The notes below the pieces were generated by a model that saw only the letters and a list, made by a program, of their open reading frames with translations, did no database searches and was not told the DNA's origin. From Aeromonas australiensis (GTDB lineage: Bacteria; Pseudomonadota; Gammaproteobacteria; Enterobacterales; Aeromonadaceae), in contig NZ_CDDH01000079.1 of assembly GCF_000819725.1 (NCBI RefSeq), forward strand, positions 1 through 64,000: a DNA stretch of 64,000 bases, given 5' to 3'. This document shows, piece by piece, positions 30,110-39,867 of this stretch. Numbering within the stretch: the first letter of the stretch is position 1; every line of letters starts with the position of its first letter. The translations under genes and the position numbers were made by a program.

Positions 30110-32731
30110 ATGGGCAAATCACTGGTCATAGTGGAGTCTCCGGCCAAGGCCAAGACGATCAACAAATATCTGGGCAAGGACTACGTGGTGAAATCCAGCG
30201 TTGGTCATGTTCGCGATCTGCCCACCAGCGGCAGCGCCAGCACCGAGCCCAAGAAACCTGTCATTCGCGGCATCAAATTGAGCGAATCCGAGAAGGCTGC
30301 CAAGGATCGCAAGGCCCTGTTTGCCCGGATGGGTATCAATCCGACCGCTGGCTGGCAGGCTAACTACCAGATTTTGCCCGGCAAGGAGAAGGTGGTCAGC
30401 GAGTTGCAAAGTCTGGCCGAGAAAGCCGACACCATCTATCTCGCAACCGACTTGGATAGAGAGGGAGAAGCGATCGCCTGGCATCTGCGCGAGATCATCG
30501 GTGGCGACGACAGCCGCTACAAGCGCGTGGTGTTTAACGAAATCACCAAGAGCGCCATCAAGGAGGCGTTTGCCCAGCCGTCCGAACTCAATATTGACCG
30601 CGTCAATGCCCAGCAGGCCCGTCGTTTCCTCGACCGCGTGGTGGGTTACATGGTCTCCCCGCTGCTGTGGAAAAAGCTGGCACGCGGTCTCTCCGCCGGT
30701 CGAGTGCAGTCCGTTGCGGTGCGTCTCATCGTCGATAAAGAGCGCGAAATCAAGGCGTTCGTGCCGGTCGAGTTCTGGGATCTCAATGCCGACCTGCTGA
30801 CCGCCGACAAGAGCGATCTGCGGATGGAAGTGGTCAGCCGCAACGGGGCTGACTTCAAGCCGGTGACCCAGGCCGAGACCTTTGCCGCTGTCGCTGCCCT
30901 GGAAGGGGTCGACTACAAGGTCGTTAACCGGGAAGACAAGCCGACCGGCTCCAAACCGTCCGCGCCGTTTATCACCTCCACCCTGCAGCAGGCGGCCTCT
31001 ACCCGTCTGAGCTTCGGGGTCAAGAAGACCATGATGATGGCCCAGCGCCTCTATGAAGCGGGTTACATCACCTATATGCGTACCGACTCCACCAACCTCA
31101 GCAAAGAGGCGGTTGAAGCGGTGCGTGAATATATCGGCGAGCAGTATGGCGCGGCCTATCTGCCAGCCGAGCCGAATCTGTATGGCGCCAAGGCCAATGC
31201 CCAGGAAGCGCATGAGGCGATCCGTCCCTCCAACGTACAGGTGACTGCCGAGATGCTGGAAGGGATGGAGCCGGATGCCATGCGTCTGTACGATCTCATC
31301 TGGCGTCAGTTCGTTGCTTGCCAGATGACCCCGGCTCAATACGACTCCTCCACCCTGACCGTCAAGGCGGGTGAGTTCGAGCTCAAGGCCCGTGGTCGTA
31401 CCCTGCGCTTCGCCGGTTGGACCAAGGCGCTGCCGCCGATGGGTCGCAAGGGCGAAGATAGCCAGCTGCCGGCGGTGACCGTTGGCGAGGTGCTGAAACT
31501 GGTCAAGCTGGATCCGCGCCAGCACTTCACCAAGCCGCCTGCCCGTTTCACTGAAGCTGCGCTGGTGCGCGAGCTGGAAAAACGCGGCATCGGCCGTCCG
31601 TCAACCTACGCCTCCATCATCTCCACCATCGTTGATCGCGGTTATGTGCGGGTCGAAAGCCGCCGCTTCTTTGCCGAGAAGATGGGTGAGATCGTCACCG
31701 ATCGTCTGGTGGAGAACTTCGTCGAGCTGATGAACTACGAGTTCACCGCCAAGATGGAAGACAAGCTCGATGGCATCGCCGAAGGGAGCCTGGAGTGGAA
31801 GAAGGTGCTGGACAGCTTCTACGCCGAGTTTACCCAGGAGCTGGAGAAGGCTGACAAGGCACCCGAAGAGGGCGGCATGCGTGCCAACCAGATGGTGATG
31901 ACCGACATCGACTGCCCGGATTGCGGCCGCAAGATGGGGATTCGTACTGCCACCACCGGCGTGTTCCTCGGCTGCTCCGGTTATGCTTTGCCGCCGAAAG
32001 AGCGCTGCAAGAAGACCATCAACCTGGTCTCTGCCGACGAGTTTGTCTCCGCCACCGACGGCGAAGAGGCTGAAACCGAAGCGCTGCGCGCCAAGCACCG
32101 CTGCGGCGTCTGTGGCACAGCGATGGATGCCTACATCATCGATGACAGCCGCAAGCTGCACGTCTGTGGCCGCAATCCGGACTGTGATGGCTACGAGATC
32201 GAGAAGGGCCAGTTCAAGCTCAAGGGCTACGAAGGGCCGAGCATCGAGTGCGACCGTTGCGGCGCCGAGATGCAGCTCAAGAACGGCCGTTTCGGCAAGT
32301 ACATGGGCTGCACCAACGAGACCTGCAAGAACACCCGCAAGATCCTGAAAAACGGCGACATCGCGCCGCCGAAGGAGGATCCGGTGCCGCTGCCGGAGCT
32401 CAAGTGCACCCAGTCCGATGCCCATTTCGTGCTGCGTGACGGTGCTGCCGGTCTGTTCCTGGCGGCCAGCAACTTCCCCAAATCCCGCGAGACCCGCGCG
32501 CCGCTGGTGGAAGAGCTCAAGCGCTTCAAAGATCGCATCTCCGCCAAGCACAAGTATCTGGCCGGTGCACCGCTCACCGATCCGGACGGCAACCCCGCCA
32601 TCGTGCGCTTCAGTCGCAAGACCAAGGAGCAGTACGTGATGAGCGAGGTCAACGGCAAGGCGACCGGCTGGACCGCTCACTACGATAACGGCAGCTGGAA
32701 TCAGACTCTGCCCAAGCCGAAAAAAGCATGA
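30110..32731 (+). CDS. topA: DNA topoisomerase I
   Basis: This 873-residue type IA topoisomerase relaxes negative supercoils. The TOPRIM domain opens [20 protein letters not shown] and contains the DLDREGEA motif. The active-site tyrosine is in [13 protein letters not shown]. The C-terminus has three four-cysteine zinc-ribbon domains ([27 protein letters not shown]) and a final basic region, as in E. coli TopA. The ATG at 30110 is placed by family similarity; the frame stays open upstream to 29987. A terminator follows the stop by five bases. Confidence 0.96.
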   Translation: MGKSLVIVESPAKAKTINKYLGKDYVVKSSVGHVRDLPTSGSASTEPKKPVIRGIKLSESEKAAKDRKALFARMGINPTAGWQANYQILPGKEKVVSELQSLAEKADTIYLATDLDREGEAIAWHLREIIGGDDSRYKRVVFNEITKSAIKEAFAQPSELNIDRVNAQQARRFLDRVVGYMVSPLLWKKLARGLSAGRVQSVAVRLIVDKEREIKAFVPVEFWDLNADLLTADKSDLRMEVVSRNGADFKPVTQAETFAAVAALEGVDYKVVNREDKPTGSKPSAPFITSTLQQAASTRLSFGVKKTMMMAQRLYEAGYITYMRTDSTNLSKEAVEAVREYIGEQYGAAYLPAEPNLYGAKANAQEAHEAIRPSNVQVTAEMLEGMEPDAMRLYDLIWRQFVACQMTPAQYDSSTLTVKAGEFELKARGRTLRFAGWTKALPPMGRKGEDSQLPAVTVGEVLKLVKLDPRQHFTKPPARFTEAALVRELEKRGIGRPSTYASIISTIVDRGYVRVESRRFFAEKMGEIVTDRLVENFVELMNYEFTAKMEDKLDGIAEGSLEWKKVLDSFYAEFTQELEKADKAPEEGGMRANQMVMTDIDCPDCGRKMGIRTATTGVFLGCSGYALPPKERCKKTINLVSADEFVSATDGEEAETEALRAKHRCGVCGTAMDAYIIDDSRKLHVCGRNPDCDGYEIEKGQFKLKGYEGPSIECDRCGAEMQLKNGRFGKYMGCTNETCKNTRKILKNGDIAPPKEDPVPLPELKCTQSDAHFVLRDGAAGLFLAASNFPKSRETRAPLVEELKRFKDRISAKHKYLAGAPLTDPDGNPAIVRFSRKTKEQYVMSEVNGKATGWTAHYDNGSWNQTLPKPKKA

Positions 32732-32735
32732 TGAG

Positions 32736-32763
32736 AAAGAGGTCCCGCACTGGGGCCTCTTTG
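32736..32763 (+). terminator. Terminator of topA
   Basis: AAAGAGGTCCC, short loop, GGGGCCTCTTT five bases after the topA stop codon. Confidence 0.8.
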
Positions 32764-32840
32764 CTTGGCGGGCGTCGTATACTGAGATGGCTGCAAGGAG
32801 TGCAGCTGTCGTCAATCGCGAAGTAGACAAGGAGGTTGAG

Positions 32841-33005
32841 ATGGAGATTAACGAGATCCGGCCGGGCATGAGCTGCATGACCCGGGAAGGGGCAGCTTAT
32901 GTGCTGGAGGTGGACCGGCAGAGCCTGCTGGTACTGCTGCAGCGCGCGGACGAGACCATACCGGTGCAGGTGCGCAGTGACGAGATCCTGGCGCCGCTGG
33001 AGTGA
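32841..33005 (+). CDS. Small hypothetical protein, 54 residues
   Basis: An ATG with a near-ideal AAGGAGGT ribosome site 5-6 bp upstream opens a 54-codon frame (MEINEIRPGMSCMTREGAAY, ending SDEILAPLE). It is acidic, with no signal peptide or membrane helix. The frame lies alone between the topA terminator and the convergent atl gene. The strong Shine-Dalgarno supports translation. Family not recognised. Confidence 0.62.
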   Translation: MEINEIRPGMSCMTREGAAYVLEVDRQSLLVLLQRADETIPVQVRSDEILAPLE

Positions 33006-33020
33006 TCCGGCCGTGCCCCT

Positions 33021-33377
33021 TCAAAACGGCAGTAGAAAAAGCAGCTCGGCCAAGTCGGGCTGCCATTGCCACTCCTTCATTCTGACCCTTCCACCAATCA
33101 CGGGCACGCCCTCTTCCTGCAGCAATCCCGCCTGTCTGTCGAAGCCAGCCGATCCTTTCGGTAACGAGATAGTGCCCGCCGCGCCCAGCACCCGATGCCA
33201 GGGCAGTACCTTGTCGGTTTCCCGCAGCACCTTGCCCACCAGCCTTGCCCGTCCGGGCAGACCGGCCAGATCGGCCACCTGACCGTAACTGACCACCTTG
33301 CCCGCTGGAATGAGGGCGATGATCGCTTCGATACGGGCCGCTTTGTGCAATGGGGATGAACTTGATTCAATGCTCAT
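33021..33377 (-). CDS. Alkyltransferase-like protein (Atl/YbaZ)
   Basis: This 118-residue member of the MGMT superfamily (DNA-binding domain only) has the usual active-site PCHRV changed to PWHRV. The alkyl-accepting cysteine is therefore replaced by tryptophan, the diagnostic feature of alkyltransferase-like proteins. These flag O6-alkylguanine lesions for nucleotide excision repair. The helix-turn-helix VSYGQVADLAGLPGRARLVG and arginine finger are present. Similar to E. coli YbaZ. Confidence 0.9.
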   Translation of the reverse strand: MSIESSSSPLHKAARIEAIIALIPAGKVVSYGQVADLAGLPGRARLVGKVLRETDKVLPWHRVLGAAGTISLPKGSAGFDRQAGLLQEEGVPVIGGRVRMKEWQWQPDLAELLFLLPF

Positions 33378-33398
33378 AGCGACGATTCGTCAAAAACA

Positions 33399-33425
33399 AC
33401 AGAAGCGCCATTGTGGCGCTTCTGT
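33399..33425 (-). terminator. Terminator of the Aer-like receptor gene
   Basis: ACAGAAGCGCCA-TTG-TGGCGCTTCTGT. Read leftward it is followed by TTTTTG; it ends the receptor gene transcript. Confidence 0.82.
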
Positions 33426-33443
33426 CATGGGGTTGGCAATGAG

Positions 33444-34997
33444 TCAGCCGAAGGTCTGACTGAGCCCTTTCAGTTGCTTGGCCCGTTCCAGCAGTTCGCG
33501 GCTAGAGTCATCTACTTTCTGCATTTTTGCGCTATTGGCGTGGGAGTATTCGGAGATCTGGTGGATGCTGCGGCTGATCTCCTCCACGACCGCTTGCTGC
33601 TGTTCTGCAGCGGTGGCGATCTGGGTGGAGTGTTCGGTGACCAGCTCTATTTCTGCCAGTACGGTATGGAGGTTGCTGGCGCCCTCCCGGGTCATCTGAG
33701 CGCACTCGCGGGTCTGTTGCAGATTCTCCTGCATCATGCCGCGCCAGCGCCCCAAGGTCTGCTGGATCTGCTGGATGCTGCCCTGGATCTGCTCGGTCGC
33801 CTTGTGGGTGCGGGTGGAGAGAGTTCGCACTTCGTCCGCCACCACCGCAAAACCACGGCCCTGATCCCCGGCGCGAGCGGCTTCGATGGCCGCGTTGAGA
33901 GCCAGCAGGTTAGTCTGCTCGGCGATGCCCTGGATCTCGCCCATGACACTGCCAATCCGTTCGGATTCGCTGGCGAGCTCTACCGCCGAGTTGAAGGCCA
34001 GCTCCGCCTGTCTGGCGAGTTGTTCCATCTGTTGCTCGGTCTGGTTTAACTGTCGATTGGTTTGTTCACAACGGTTGCGAGCTTCGTTGACTTGACTGTT
34101 GGAGTCCTGAATGTTGCGGGCGATTTCGTGAGCTGTGTTAGCCATCTGGGTCATAGCCGTGGCCATCTGCTGGGTCTGGGCATCTTGCTCGTTGATATCG
34201 AGACAGGCCTGATGAGAGGCCTGCTTAAGGTTGCTGGCCAGGGTTTGCAGAGGTGCCGTGGCATCGTTGACCCGCCCCAACACGGTGCGGATGCGGGCCT
34301 GCAGCATCTTGATATGAAAATCGGCAATGGCGCCGGGGTTGTCACCGGAGTAGACCAGCCGGGTCAGACTGTCATATTCACGGCCCAACTGCTGCAGATA
34401 GTGGGGCAGAGCGAAGATCTCGCGCCAGTAGGCGCCGCCGATGAGCAGCAGCGGCAGCAGCATCAGCAGGGCGGTCATGGCCCCCTGGCTGGCGAAGGTC
34501 CAGCCCATCAGGCCGAGCAGCAGCAAGGCGATGGTCGGAGCACGCAGCCGGGCAAGGGAAGGGAGACGGTTGGCCGTACCGCGCTCCGCCTTGAGCAGGG
34601 TCTGATAGGTCCGGGTGGCCACCCGTTTGAGCTCCGGATCGGGTTTGCAGCGGACCGACTGGTAGCCACTGATCCGCCCTGCCTCATAGATGGGGGTCAC
34701 ATAGGCATCGACCCAGTAGTAGCGGCCATCCTTGCAGCGGTTTTTCACCATGCCGCGCCAGGGTTTGCCCTCCTTGAGGCGAGCCCAGAGATCGGCAAAG
34801 GCCGCTTTGGGCATGTCGGGGTGGCGCACCAGATTGTGGTTGTATCCCACCAGCTCCTCTACCGAGTAGCCGGCGATGCGGCAAAAAGCCGGGTTGGCAT
34901 AGGTGATAACCCCGCGCAGATCAGTGGTAGAGACCAGTTGCTCGTCGGCAGAAAATTCCACTTCGCTGTCCAGGGTATGGACGTCTCTGCGGGCCAT
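33444..34997 (-). CDS. Aer-like PAS chemoreceptor
   Basis: This 517-residue methyl-accepting chemotaxis protein is built like E. coli Aer. It has a cytoplasmic PAS domain (about residues 20-125; [34 protein letters not shown]), a hydrophobic anchor (about 155-195) and a C-terminal signalling hairpin with [20 protein letters not shown] and [13 protein letters not shown]. The Aer-like PAS may bind FAD and sense redox or energy state. The start at 34997 has GGAG upstream; ATG codons at 35036 and 35027 are alternatives. It sits immediately downstream of the chitobiose operon but behind a strong terminator, so it is probably a separate unit. Confidence 0.88.
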   Translation of the reverse strand: MARRDVHTLDSEVEFSADEQLVSTTDLRGVITYANPAFCRIAGYSVEELVGYNHNLVRHPDMPKAAFADLWARLKEGKPWRGMVKNRCKDGRYYWVDAYVTPIYEAGRISGYQSVRCKPDPELKRVATRTYQTLLKAERGTANRLPSLARLRAPTIALLLLGLMGWTFASQGAMTALLMLLPLLLIGGAYWREIFALPHYLQQLGREYDSLTRLVYSGDNPGAIADFHIKMLQARIRTVLGRVNDATAPLQTLASNLKQASHQACLDINEQDAQTQQMATAMTQMANTAHEIARNIQDSNSQVNEARNRCEQTNRQLNQTEQQMEQLARQAELAFNSAVELASESERIGSVMGEIQGIAEQTNLLALNAAIEAARAGDQGRGFAVVADEVRTLSTRTHKATEQIQGSIQQIQQTLGRWRGMMQENLQQTRECAQMTREGASNLHTVLAEIELVTEHSTQIATAAEQQQAVVEEISRSIHQISEYSHANSAKMQKVDDSSRELLERAKQLKGLSQTFG

Positions 34998-35162
34998 AGG
35001 AATACGCTCCGATGTTATCGTTGACATGCTTGTCATAGATTAGGGTAGCAGCACCGGCGTGATATGCAGCTTGATAGCGGGCCGGCTTCATAGGGGGCTG
35101 TATTCTGCCAATAATGGCGGATGAATGGTAGGGGGGAAGTTGATGTTTTGTTGGCTAATCGT

Positions 35163-35189
35163 AAAAAAGGCGGCCGATTGGCCGCCAAA
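35163..35189 (-). terminator. Terminator of the chitobiose operon
   Basis: GGCGGCC-GATT-GGCCGCC with a U-tract of six on the leftward strand, 13 bp beyond the GH20 stop. Confidence 0.85.
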
Positions 35190-35201
35190 GTAGAGACAAC
35201 A

Positions 35202-37067
35202 TTACCTCTGTGGCATCCGGTAGCACACCTGCAACTGATCGAGGATCTGCAGCTGACCCGGCAGGCGGGCGGCGAAGTGATCCCAGCCCTTGTGGGCGGG
35301 ATCGCTCCAGGCCACCTCGGCCGTGGCCAGCGTACGCGGGAACAACATGTAGTCGAGACGATCACGGCTGGTGATCAATTCTGACCACAAGGGGCTCAAC
35401 ACCCCGAGGATGTTATCGTTGGCATGGAAATCGGCTGGGGCAGGATCACACGAGTAGATCTGCTCCAGATTGAGGGTCCCCGCCCAGTAGAGGCCGGGTT
35501 CATGAATATCGGCGCTCCAGGCGAGATCCAGATAGAGGAACTGGGCGGGCGCCATCACCACCGGATAACCGGCCGCGGCAGCATCCAGCCCCGCCTGAAA
35601 GCTGGTCCAGGCGCAGATAGCCGCTTTGCGGCTCACCTTGTCACCATGCAGGATCTCCTCCCAGCCGATCATCTGTTTGCCTCTGGCGGCCAGATAGCGC
35701 TGGCAATGGCGCAGCAGATGGCCCTGCAGCTCACGGCAGTCGGAGTAGCCCTGTTCGGTCATCAGCTGCTGGCAGGCGGGGCTGTCGGTCCAGACCCCGG
35801 TCGGCACCTCGTCACCCCCCATGTGGATCTGCGGGCCGGGGAAGAGTTCGCACACCTCGTCCAGCACCGCTTCCAGAAAGCGGTAGGTGCCGGGCAGGGC
35901 GGGGTTGAGCACGTTGTCATCGAAATGCTGAACCGAGCGGTAGCGGGAGTGATCCGCCGCTTCCACCAGCAGCTCGGGCAGCGCCTTGATGGCGGCGTGG
36001 CAGTGGCCCGGAATGTCGATCTCGGGAATGACGGTGATGCCGAGCTCACTGGCATAGCTCACCAGCTCCTTCACCTCGCTCTGGGTGTAGTAGCCGCCAT
36101 AGGGCTCGGCGCCGCCGCTCAGCTGGGGGCCGATCGCCAGATCGTAGCCGCGCCAGGCACCCACGTCGGTCAGCGCCGGGAAAGCCTTGATCTCGAGCCG
36201 CCACCCCTCGTCATCGGTCAGGTGCCAGTGGAAGCGGTTGAACTTGTAGAGGCTCATCAGCTTGAGCAGACGCTTGATGGTGGCCGGCGTGTGGAAGTGG
36301 CGGGCGCAGTCGAGAAAAATGCCGCGAAAGCCAAAGCGCGGGGCATCCTCCAGCGTGACGCAGGGCAGGCTCTCCCCATGTTGCAGATACCACTGGGCCA
36401 GGGTCACCAGCCCATGACGCCAACCCGCTTCGTCGGCGGCAGCAATCACCACCTCCTGCGGCGTGATGGTGAGTTGGTAGGCTTCGGGGGCCAGTTTGGC
36501 CTCGGTCAGCCTGATTTCTGCGTCGTGATCCTGCTCCAGCGCCAGCGACGTCAGCTCGTTAAAGTGGGCCAGCAGACCCGGTACATCACGGGGGGCGCTG
36601 ACATGAGCCCGCTCGGCCAGCCGGAAGTTCCCCTCCAGCAGCACCAGATGGGCCGGTTGCGGCACGATTCCGGGCAGGGGCTCGACCTTGGGCAGGTCGG
36701 GGCGACTTACCGGCGGGTTCTCCAGTCCGAGATCCTGCTCCGCCAGGGTCACCGGCAGCAGCTGGGCGCCGGTGGTCGCCTCCGGCAAGCTGAGAAAAAA
36801 GCCCTGCGGCATGTCGGAGATCTTCTTGATGGGGGCCTGGCGGCAGCAAAAGCGCAGCTCGCGGCTACCTGCATTCGGAACCATCACCTTGTAGCTGCCG
36901 CTCTGGCGCTCCAGCTCGCCCCCTTGCAAGGATTCGGGGTCGATATGGCGGGCCAGACAGAAGTGAAGCTTCCATTGATTCTCTGGCAAGTGCGACAGAG
37001 TGAAGGTGAACCAGACATCCTCGCCGTCACGTCGGGCGACCTGGGTGTGGATCAGGGGTGTAGACAT
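35202..37067 (-). CDS. Beta-N-acetylhexosaminidase, GH20 (cytoplasmic)
   Basis: This 621-residue family 20 hexosaminidase removes terminal GlcNAc from chitooligosaccharides. The catalytic Asp-Glu pair is in HMGGDEVPTG (D419-E420). The GH20 barrel begins RFGFRGIFLDCARHFHTP, with HWHLTDDEGWRLEIKAFP. There is no signal peptide, so it acts inside the cell on imported sugars, like VC0613 of Vibrio cholerae. It is the last gene of the operon and overlaps the 3' end of the kinase gene by 16 bp. The ATG is preceded by AGAGGA. Confidence 0.93.
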   Translation of the reverse strand: MSTPLIHTQVARRDGEDVWFTFTLSHLPENQWKLHFCLARHIDPESLQGGELERQSGSYKVMVPNAGSRELRFCCRQAPIKKISDMPQGFFLSLPEATTGAQLLPVTLAEQDLGLENPPVSRPDLPKVEPLPGIVPQPAHLVLLEGNFRLAERAHVSAPRDVPGLLAHFNELTSLALEQDHDAEIRLTEAKLAPEAYQLTITPQEVVIAAADEAGWRHGLVTLAQWYLQHGESLPCVTLEDAPRFGFRGIFLDCARHFHTPATIKRLLKLMSLYKFNRFHWHLTDDEGWRLEIKAFPALTDVGAWRGYDLAIGPQLSGGAEPYGGYYTQSEVKELVSYASELGITVIPEIDIPGHCHAAIKALPELLVEAADHSRYRSVQHFDDNVLNPALPGTYRFLEAVLDEVCELFPGPQIHMGGDEVPTGVWTDSPACQQLMTEQGYSDCRELQGHLLRHCQRYLAARGKQMIGWEEILHGDKVSRKAAICAWTSFQAGLDAAAAGYPVVMAPAQFLYLDLAWSADIHEPGLYWAGTLNLEQIYSCDPAPADFHANDNILGVLSPLWSELITSRDRLDYMLFPRTLATAEVAWSDPAHKGWDHFAARLPGQLQILDQLQVCYRMPQR

Positions 37068-37924
37068 GGAAAATCCTCTGATTGGGCAAACAGGATGGCG
37101 CCATCGAGCGCATCTGCCTGGGGGGGGATCAGGTTGAGCTGGCCGAGACGGGGAGCGAGGCGGGTGCCAATCCCCCCCAGCAGGGCGATCTGTCTGGCAC
37201 CCAGCTGGGTCATTCCCTCCAGCAGGATCCGCAGCTGTTCGCAGGCTTCGTCCAGCAGCTGATTGGCGAGCTCGTCGCCATCGTTGGCGGCATCGAATAC
37301 CCAGGGGGCAAAGTGGCCATAGTCCGCCGGAATGGCGCGGGCGGCCCAGCGTACCACTTCGGCCTGATCCCGTTTGAAGCGGTCCATCAAGCGGATGGCG
37401 AGGGTGCTGGGGGGCAAAATGCCATCGTGGCAGAGCAGGGATTGCTGAATGGCGCGCAGCCCCAGCCAGGCGCCGCTGCCTATGTCTGAAATGGGGAAGC
37501 CGCGGCCGGAGCAGGTGCGGATCTGCCCCTCCTGATAGACCAGCCCCACCGAGCCGGTACCGGCGATCAGAATGGCTCCCTCGCGGCCGCCAAAGGCGCC
37601 GAGGCAGGCACCGAAGGCATCGGAGGTGAGCCTGACGCTGGCAAAGGGGAAGGGCATCTTGAGCAGGGCGTGATAGCTGTCGGCCAGCTCGGCGGAGGCG
37701 AGCGCCAGCCCGACCCCCATCTGTTGTTCACACTCGATGCCTAGCCCGGCAGCAAGGCGGGCGCTGGCGATGGCGGCCAGCACATTGGCGTGGGCATGGG
37801 GGATGCCCAGCTCCAGATTGGAGCCTGCCGCGCGCCCCTCTCCGAGCAGCTTGCCCGCCCGATCCCGAATGCGGGCGCGGGTGTGGGTGCCACCGCCATC
37901 GACGCCGACCCAGTACTCAATCAT
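37052..37924 (-). CDS. N-acetylglucosamine kinase, BadF/BadG/ROK-like ASKHA family
   Basis: This 290-residue ASKHA-fold kinase has the phosphate-1 motif VGVDGGGTHTRARI, the GSN pocket (GRAAGSNLELG), AGTGSVGLVY, and the adenosine-site LLGGIG. It matches VC0614-type GlcNAc kinase (GspK), which phosphorylates GlcNAc, and probably GlcN, inside the cell. The ATG at 37924 is preceded by GGAGGT. Immediately upstream is a duplicated start region that creates a mini-ORF. The start codon overlaps that mini-ORF's stop (ATGATTGA). Confidence 0.9.
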   Translation of the reverse strand: MIEYWVGVDGGGTHTRARIRDRAGKLLGEGRAAGSNLELGIPHAHANVLAAIASARLAAGLGIECEQQMGVGLALASAELADSYHALLKMPFPFASVRLTSDAFGACLGAFGGREGAILIAGTGSVGLVYQEGQIRTCSGRGFPISDIGSGAWLGLRAIQQSLLCHDGILPPSTLAIRLMDRFKRDQAEVVRWAARAIPADYGHFAPWVFDAANDGDELANQLLDEACEQLRILLEGMTQLGARQIALLGGIGTRLAPRLGQLNLIPPQADALDGAILFAQSEDFPCLHP

Positions 37925-38137
37925 GGCGACCTCCATTTCCCTGCGCACTCTGCCAAGTGATGGCCAGAGCAAACCGGACTGCATGGAGGATCCGCTGTTC
38001 TTCCCTGTGCCAGTTATGATCGCTGTACATCTCAATCATGGCGACCTCCATTTCCCTGCGCACTCTGCCAAGTGATGGCCAGAGCAAACCAGGCTGCGTG
38101 GGGGATCCACTGCTCGCCCCAGCGCCAGTTCTGATCC
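37916..38137. repeat. Tandem duplication, 115-bp period, at the GH9/kinase junction
   Basis: 60 bp (37916-37975 and 38031-38090) are identical; the flanking 45-50 bp of each copy are clearly related but diverged. The identical part carries the last codons of the GH9 gene together with the kinase ribosome site and ATGATTGA start/stop overlap, so these are present twice. The period is 3n+1, which shifts frame and creates the mini-ORF at 37917-38039. Confidence 0.93.
37917..38039 (-). CDS. 40-codon mini-ORF made by the junction duplication
   Basis: The ORF starts at the duplicated kinase-like ATG (with its own GGAGGT) and overlaps the GH9 stop codon as ATGATTGA. Its frame then rejoins the GH9 C-terminal frame, so its last 20 residues equal the GH9 C-terminus (ending ITWQSAQGNGGRHD). 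It ends at the second ATGATTGA, overlapping the kinase start. It is therefore positioned to be translated between the two enzymes. The first half is a diverged copy (DHNWHREEQRILHAV versus DQNWRWGEQWIPHAA). Function unknown; it may be only a coupling spacer. Confidence 0.5.
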   Translation of the reverse strand: MIEMYSDHNWHREEQRILHAVRFALAITWQSAQGNGGRHD

Positions 38138-39753
38138 AGCCTGTCCTTGTACTCCTCCGGAATAAAGGCCACCTCATTTTCGTCATCGAATCCGGCGGTG
38201 ATGCCGTTGCAGATGCCCCCCTGCGCGTTGGGATACCCGGCGGTATAGGTGGGGTTGTTGATACCGTGGCCCGCCAGCATGCAGGCGTTGAAGGGGTTTT
38301 GCCCGAGGATCCAGTCGAGCTGGCGTTGGCCATAAGTGATTAGCGGCTGGCTCTGGCGGGGGAAGTGGCGGGCGCCAGCAAAGGCCATGGCCGCCAGCGA
38401 GGCGAGGCGGGCATTTTCCCCCTGCCACCAGTAACCGGACTCGTTGTTGTGGGGCATAAAGAAGCTGATGCGCGGCGCTTCATCTACCCCTTTCACATAT
38501 TGGCGGGCGAGGGAGAAGGGGTTGCCCGCACGGGCGCAGAGCGCCAGCTCGGCGGCCAGCGCCTGCTCCACTACGGTGTGTACCCGGGCCTGGTGCCCCT
38601 GATCCGGCTCTACGCCCAGATATTCCAGCAGCGCCAGCACCGGCAGACCCGCCTCAGCGGCGTGATAGTAGGGGCGCGAGCCATCCTCGTTGGCCGACCA
38701 GTAGTGACCCAGCTCCGGATGAATGCGCTGGCGGGCGCAGAGCTTGCTGGCGCGGACTCTCGCTTCATTGAGCCACTCGGTGCCGAAGGTGCGGGTCAGC
38801 TCTACCGCCGCCAGCAGGGCGCAGTAGTCATCGATGATGTTCTCGACCCCGTCATCAAGGTAGGTGAGGTTGTGCTCGCACAGATGCAGGTAGCCGCGTT
38901 TGGCTGCCTCGGCGTAGCGGCTGGCATCGACGTCGCCGCTGACGCTCTCGCGGGCGGCGCGGGCCAGCGCGGCGATAGCCATGCCGCCCCCTTGGCGAAA
39001 ACCCGCCTGCCAGTTGGCGGATTTGATCCCCTGTTGGGTAGCATAGGCACACAATTCGCGCTGGGCGGGATCCTTGCTCCACTTGTCGAACAGGGTCATG
39101 TAGAAGAAGCCCGACTCATCCTGCATCCGGCAGAGGAAATCGGCGCCGTGCAGCGCCTCGTCATTGAGCCGCTTGCAGAGGTTCACCCCGTCGATATCGC
39201 GGCGGGGGGCCAAGAGTTCGCGGCACTTGAGCAGGGCCCACACCACCATGGGGGTCTGCTGGGGGTTGAGGTAGTTGGCGTAGGAGAGGTGGCTCAGGTA
39301 CTTGCTCATGTCGCCGCTGGCATCGAACCAGCCGCCGTGCACATCTTTGTGTTGGTCGGTGCCAAACAGGCGGGCGCTGCGGTCGGCCCGATCGAAGGTG
39401 CCGCTGGCGCGCTGTCCCTTGAAGTAGTGGATGACGTCCGAGAGACAGCGGCTGGCCAGCAGATCCTGGCCGATGGCAAAGCGGGTGGAGCGGACAATGC
39501 CTTGGGCAGTGATCGCCTCCAGCCGATAGTGACCGGGCTCCTTGAAGGCGGAGAAGTCGGCGCGCCAGTAAGCGCGGCCCTGCCAGCCGGGGACGCTGCC
39601 AGCCGGTTGCAGCGGGGTTTCAAACAGGATCTGGCCATCACCCTGGCGTTGCAGCCTGACATAGCCGCCGAGATCAGGGGCGGGGGAGGTTTGCAACAGG
39701 GCGACCTTGTGTCCGTCGCACTCGTAGCCCACCTGATTGATCAAGAGTTCCAT
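38032..39753 (-). CDS. GH9-family enzyme of the chitobiose operon (VC0615-like)
   Basis: This 573-residue glycoside hydrolase has an N-terminal Ig-like domain (LLINQVGYECDGHKVALL) and a GH9 (alpha/alpha)6 domain (GGWFDASGDMSKYL, HNNESGYWWQGENARLAS). It corresponds to VC0615 of Vibrio cholerae, annotated as endoglucanase-related. Related Vibrionaceae GH9 enzymes act as exo-beta-glucosaminidases, which suits this operon better than cellulose. There is no signal peptide. The ATG at 39753 is preferred; a longer frame exists upstream. The 3' end is involved in the tandem duplication. Confidence 0.88.
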   Translation of the reverse strand: MELLINQVGYECDGHKVALLQTSPAPDLGGYVRLQRQGDGQILFETPLQPAGSVPGWQGRAYWRADFSAFKEPGHYRLEAITAQGIVRSTRFAIGQDLLASRCLSDVIHYFKGQRASGTFDRADRSARLFGTDQHKDVHGGWFDASGDMSKYLSHLSYANYLNPQQTPMVVWALLKCRELLAPRRDIDGVNLCKRLNDEALHGADFLCRMQDESGFFYMTLFDKWSKDPAQRELCAYATQQGIKSANWQAGFRQGGGMAIAALARAARESVSGDVDASRYAEAAKRGYLHLCEHNLTYLDDGVENIIDDYCALLAAVELTRTFGTEWLNEARVRASKLCARQRIHPELGHYWSANEDGSRPYYHAAEAGLPVLALLEYLGVEPDQGHQARVHTVVEQALAAELALCARAGNPFSLARQYVKGVDEAPRISFFMPHNNESGYWWQGENARLASLAAMAFAGARHFPRQSQPLITYGQRQLDWILGQNPFNACMLAGHGINNPTYTAGYPNAQGGICNGITAGFDDENEVAFIPEEYKDRLDQNWRWGEQWIPHAAWFALAITWQSAQGNGGRHD

Positions 39754-39829
39754 CAAGGTATTACTCCTGTGGTTCACCGCCGGGCGGTGAGGCACATCAC
39801 GGGGCTGTGGCCGCCCCGTATCGAGGCAT

Positions 39830-39851
39830 GGCCGGACAGGGTTGTCCGGCC
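39830..39851. other. Intra-operon hairpin between ATPase and GH9 genes
   Basis: GGCCGGACA-GGGT-TGTCCGGCC in the 114-bp gap between the second ATPase gene and the GH9 gene. A weaker GGGGC/GCCCC stem lies just beside it. There is no T-run. Likely an mRNA-stability or attenuation element that separates transport from hydrolase expression. Confidence 0.5.
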
Positions 39852-39867
39852 GGTCTAAGTCTCACCC

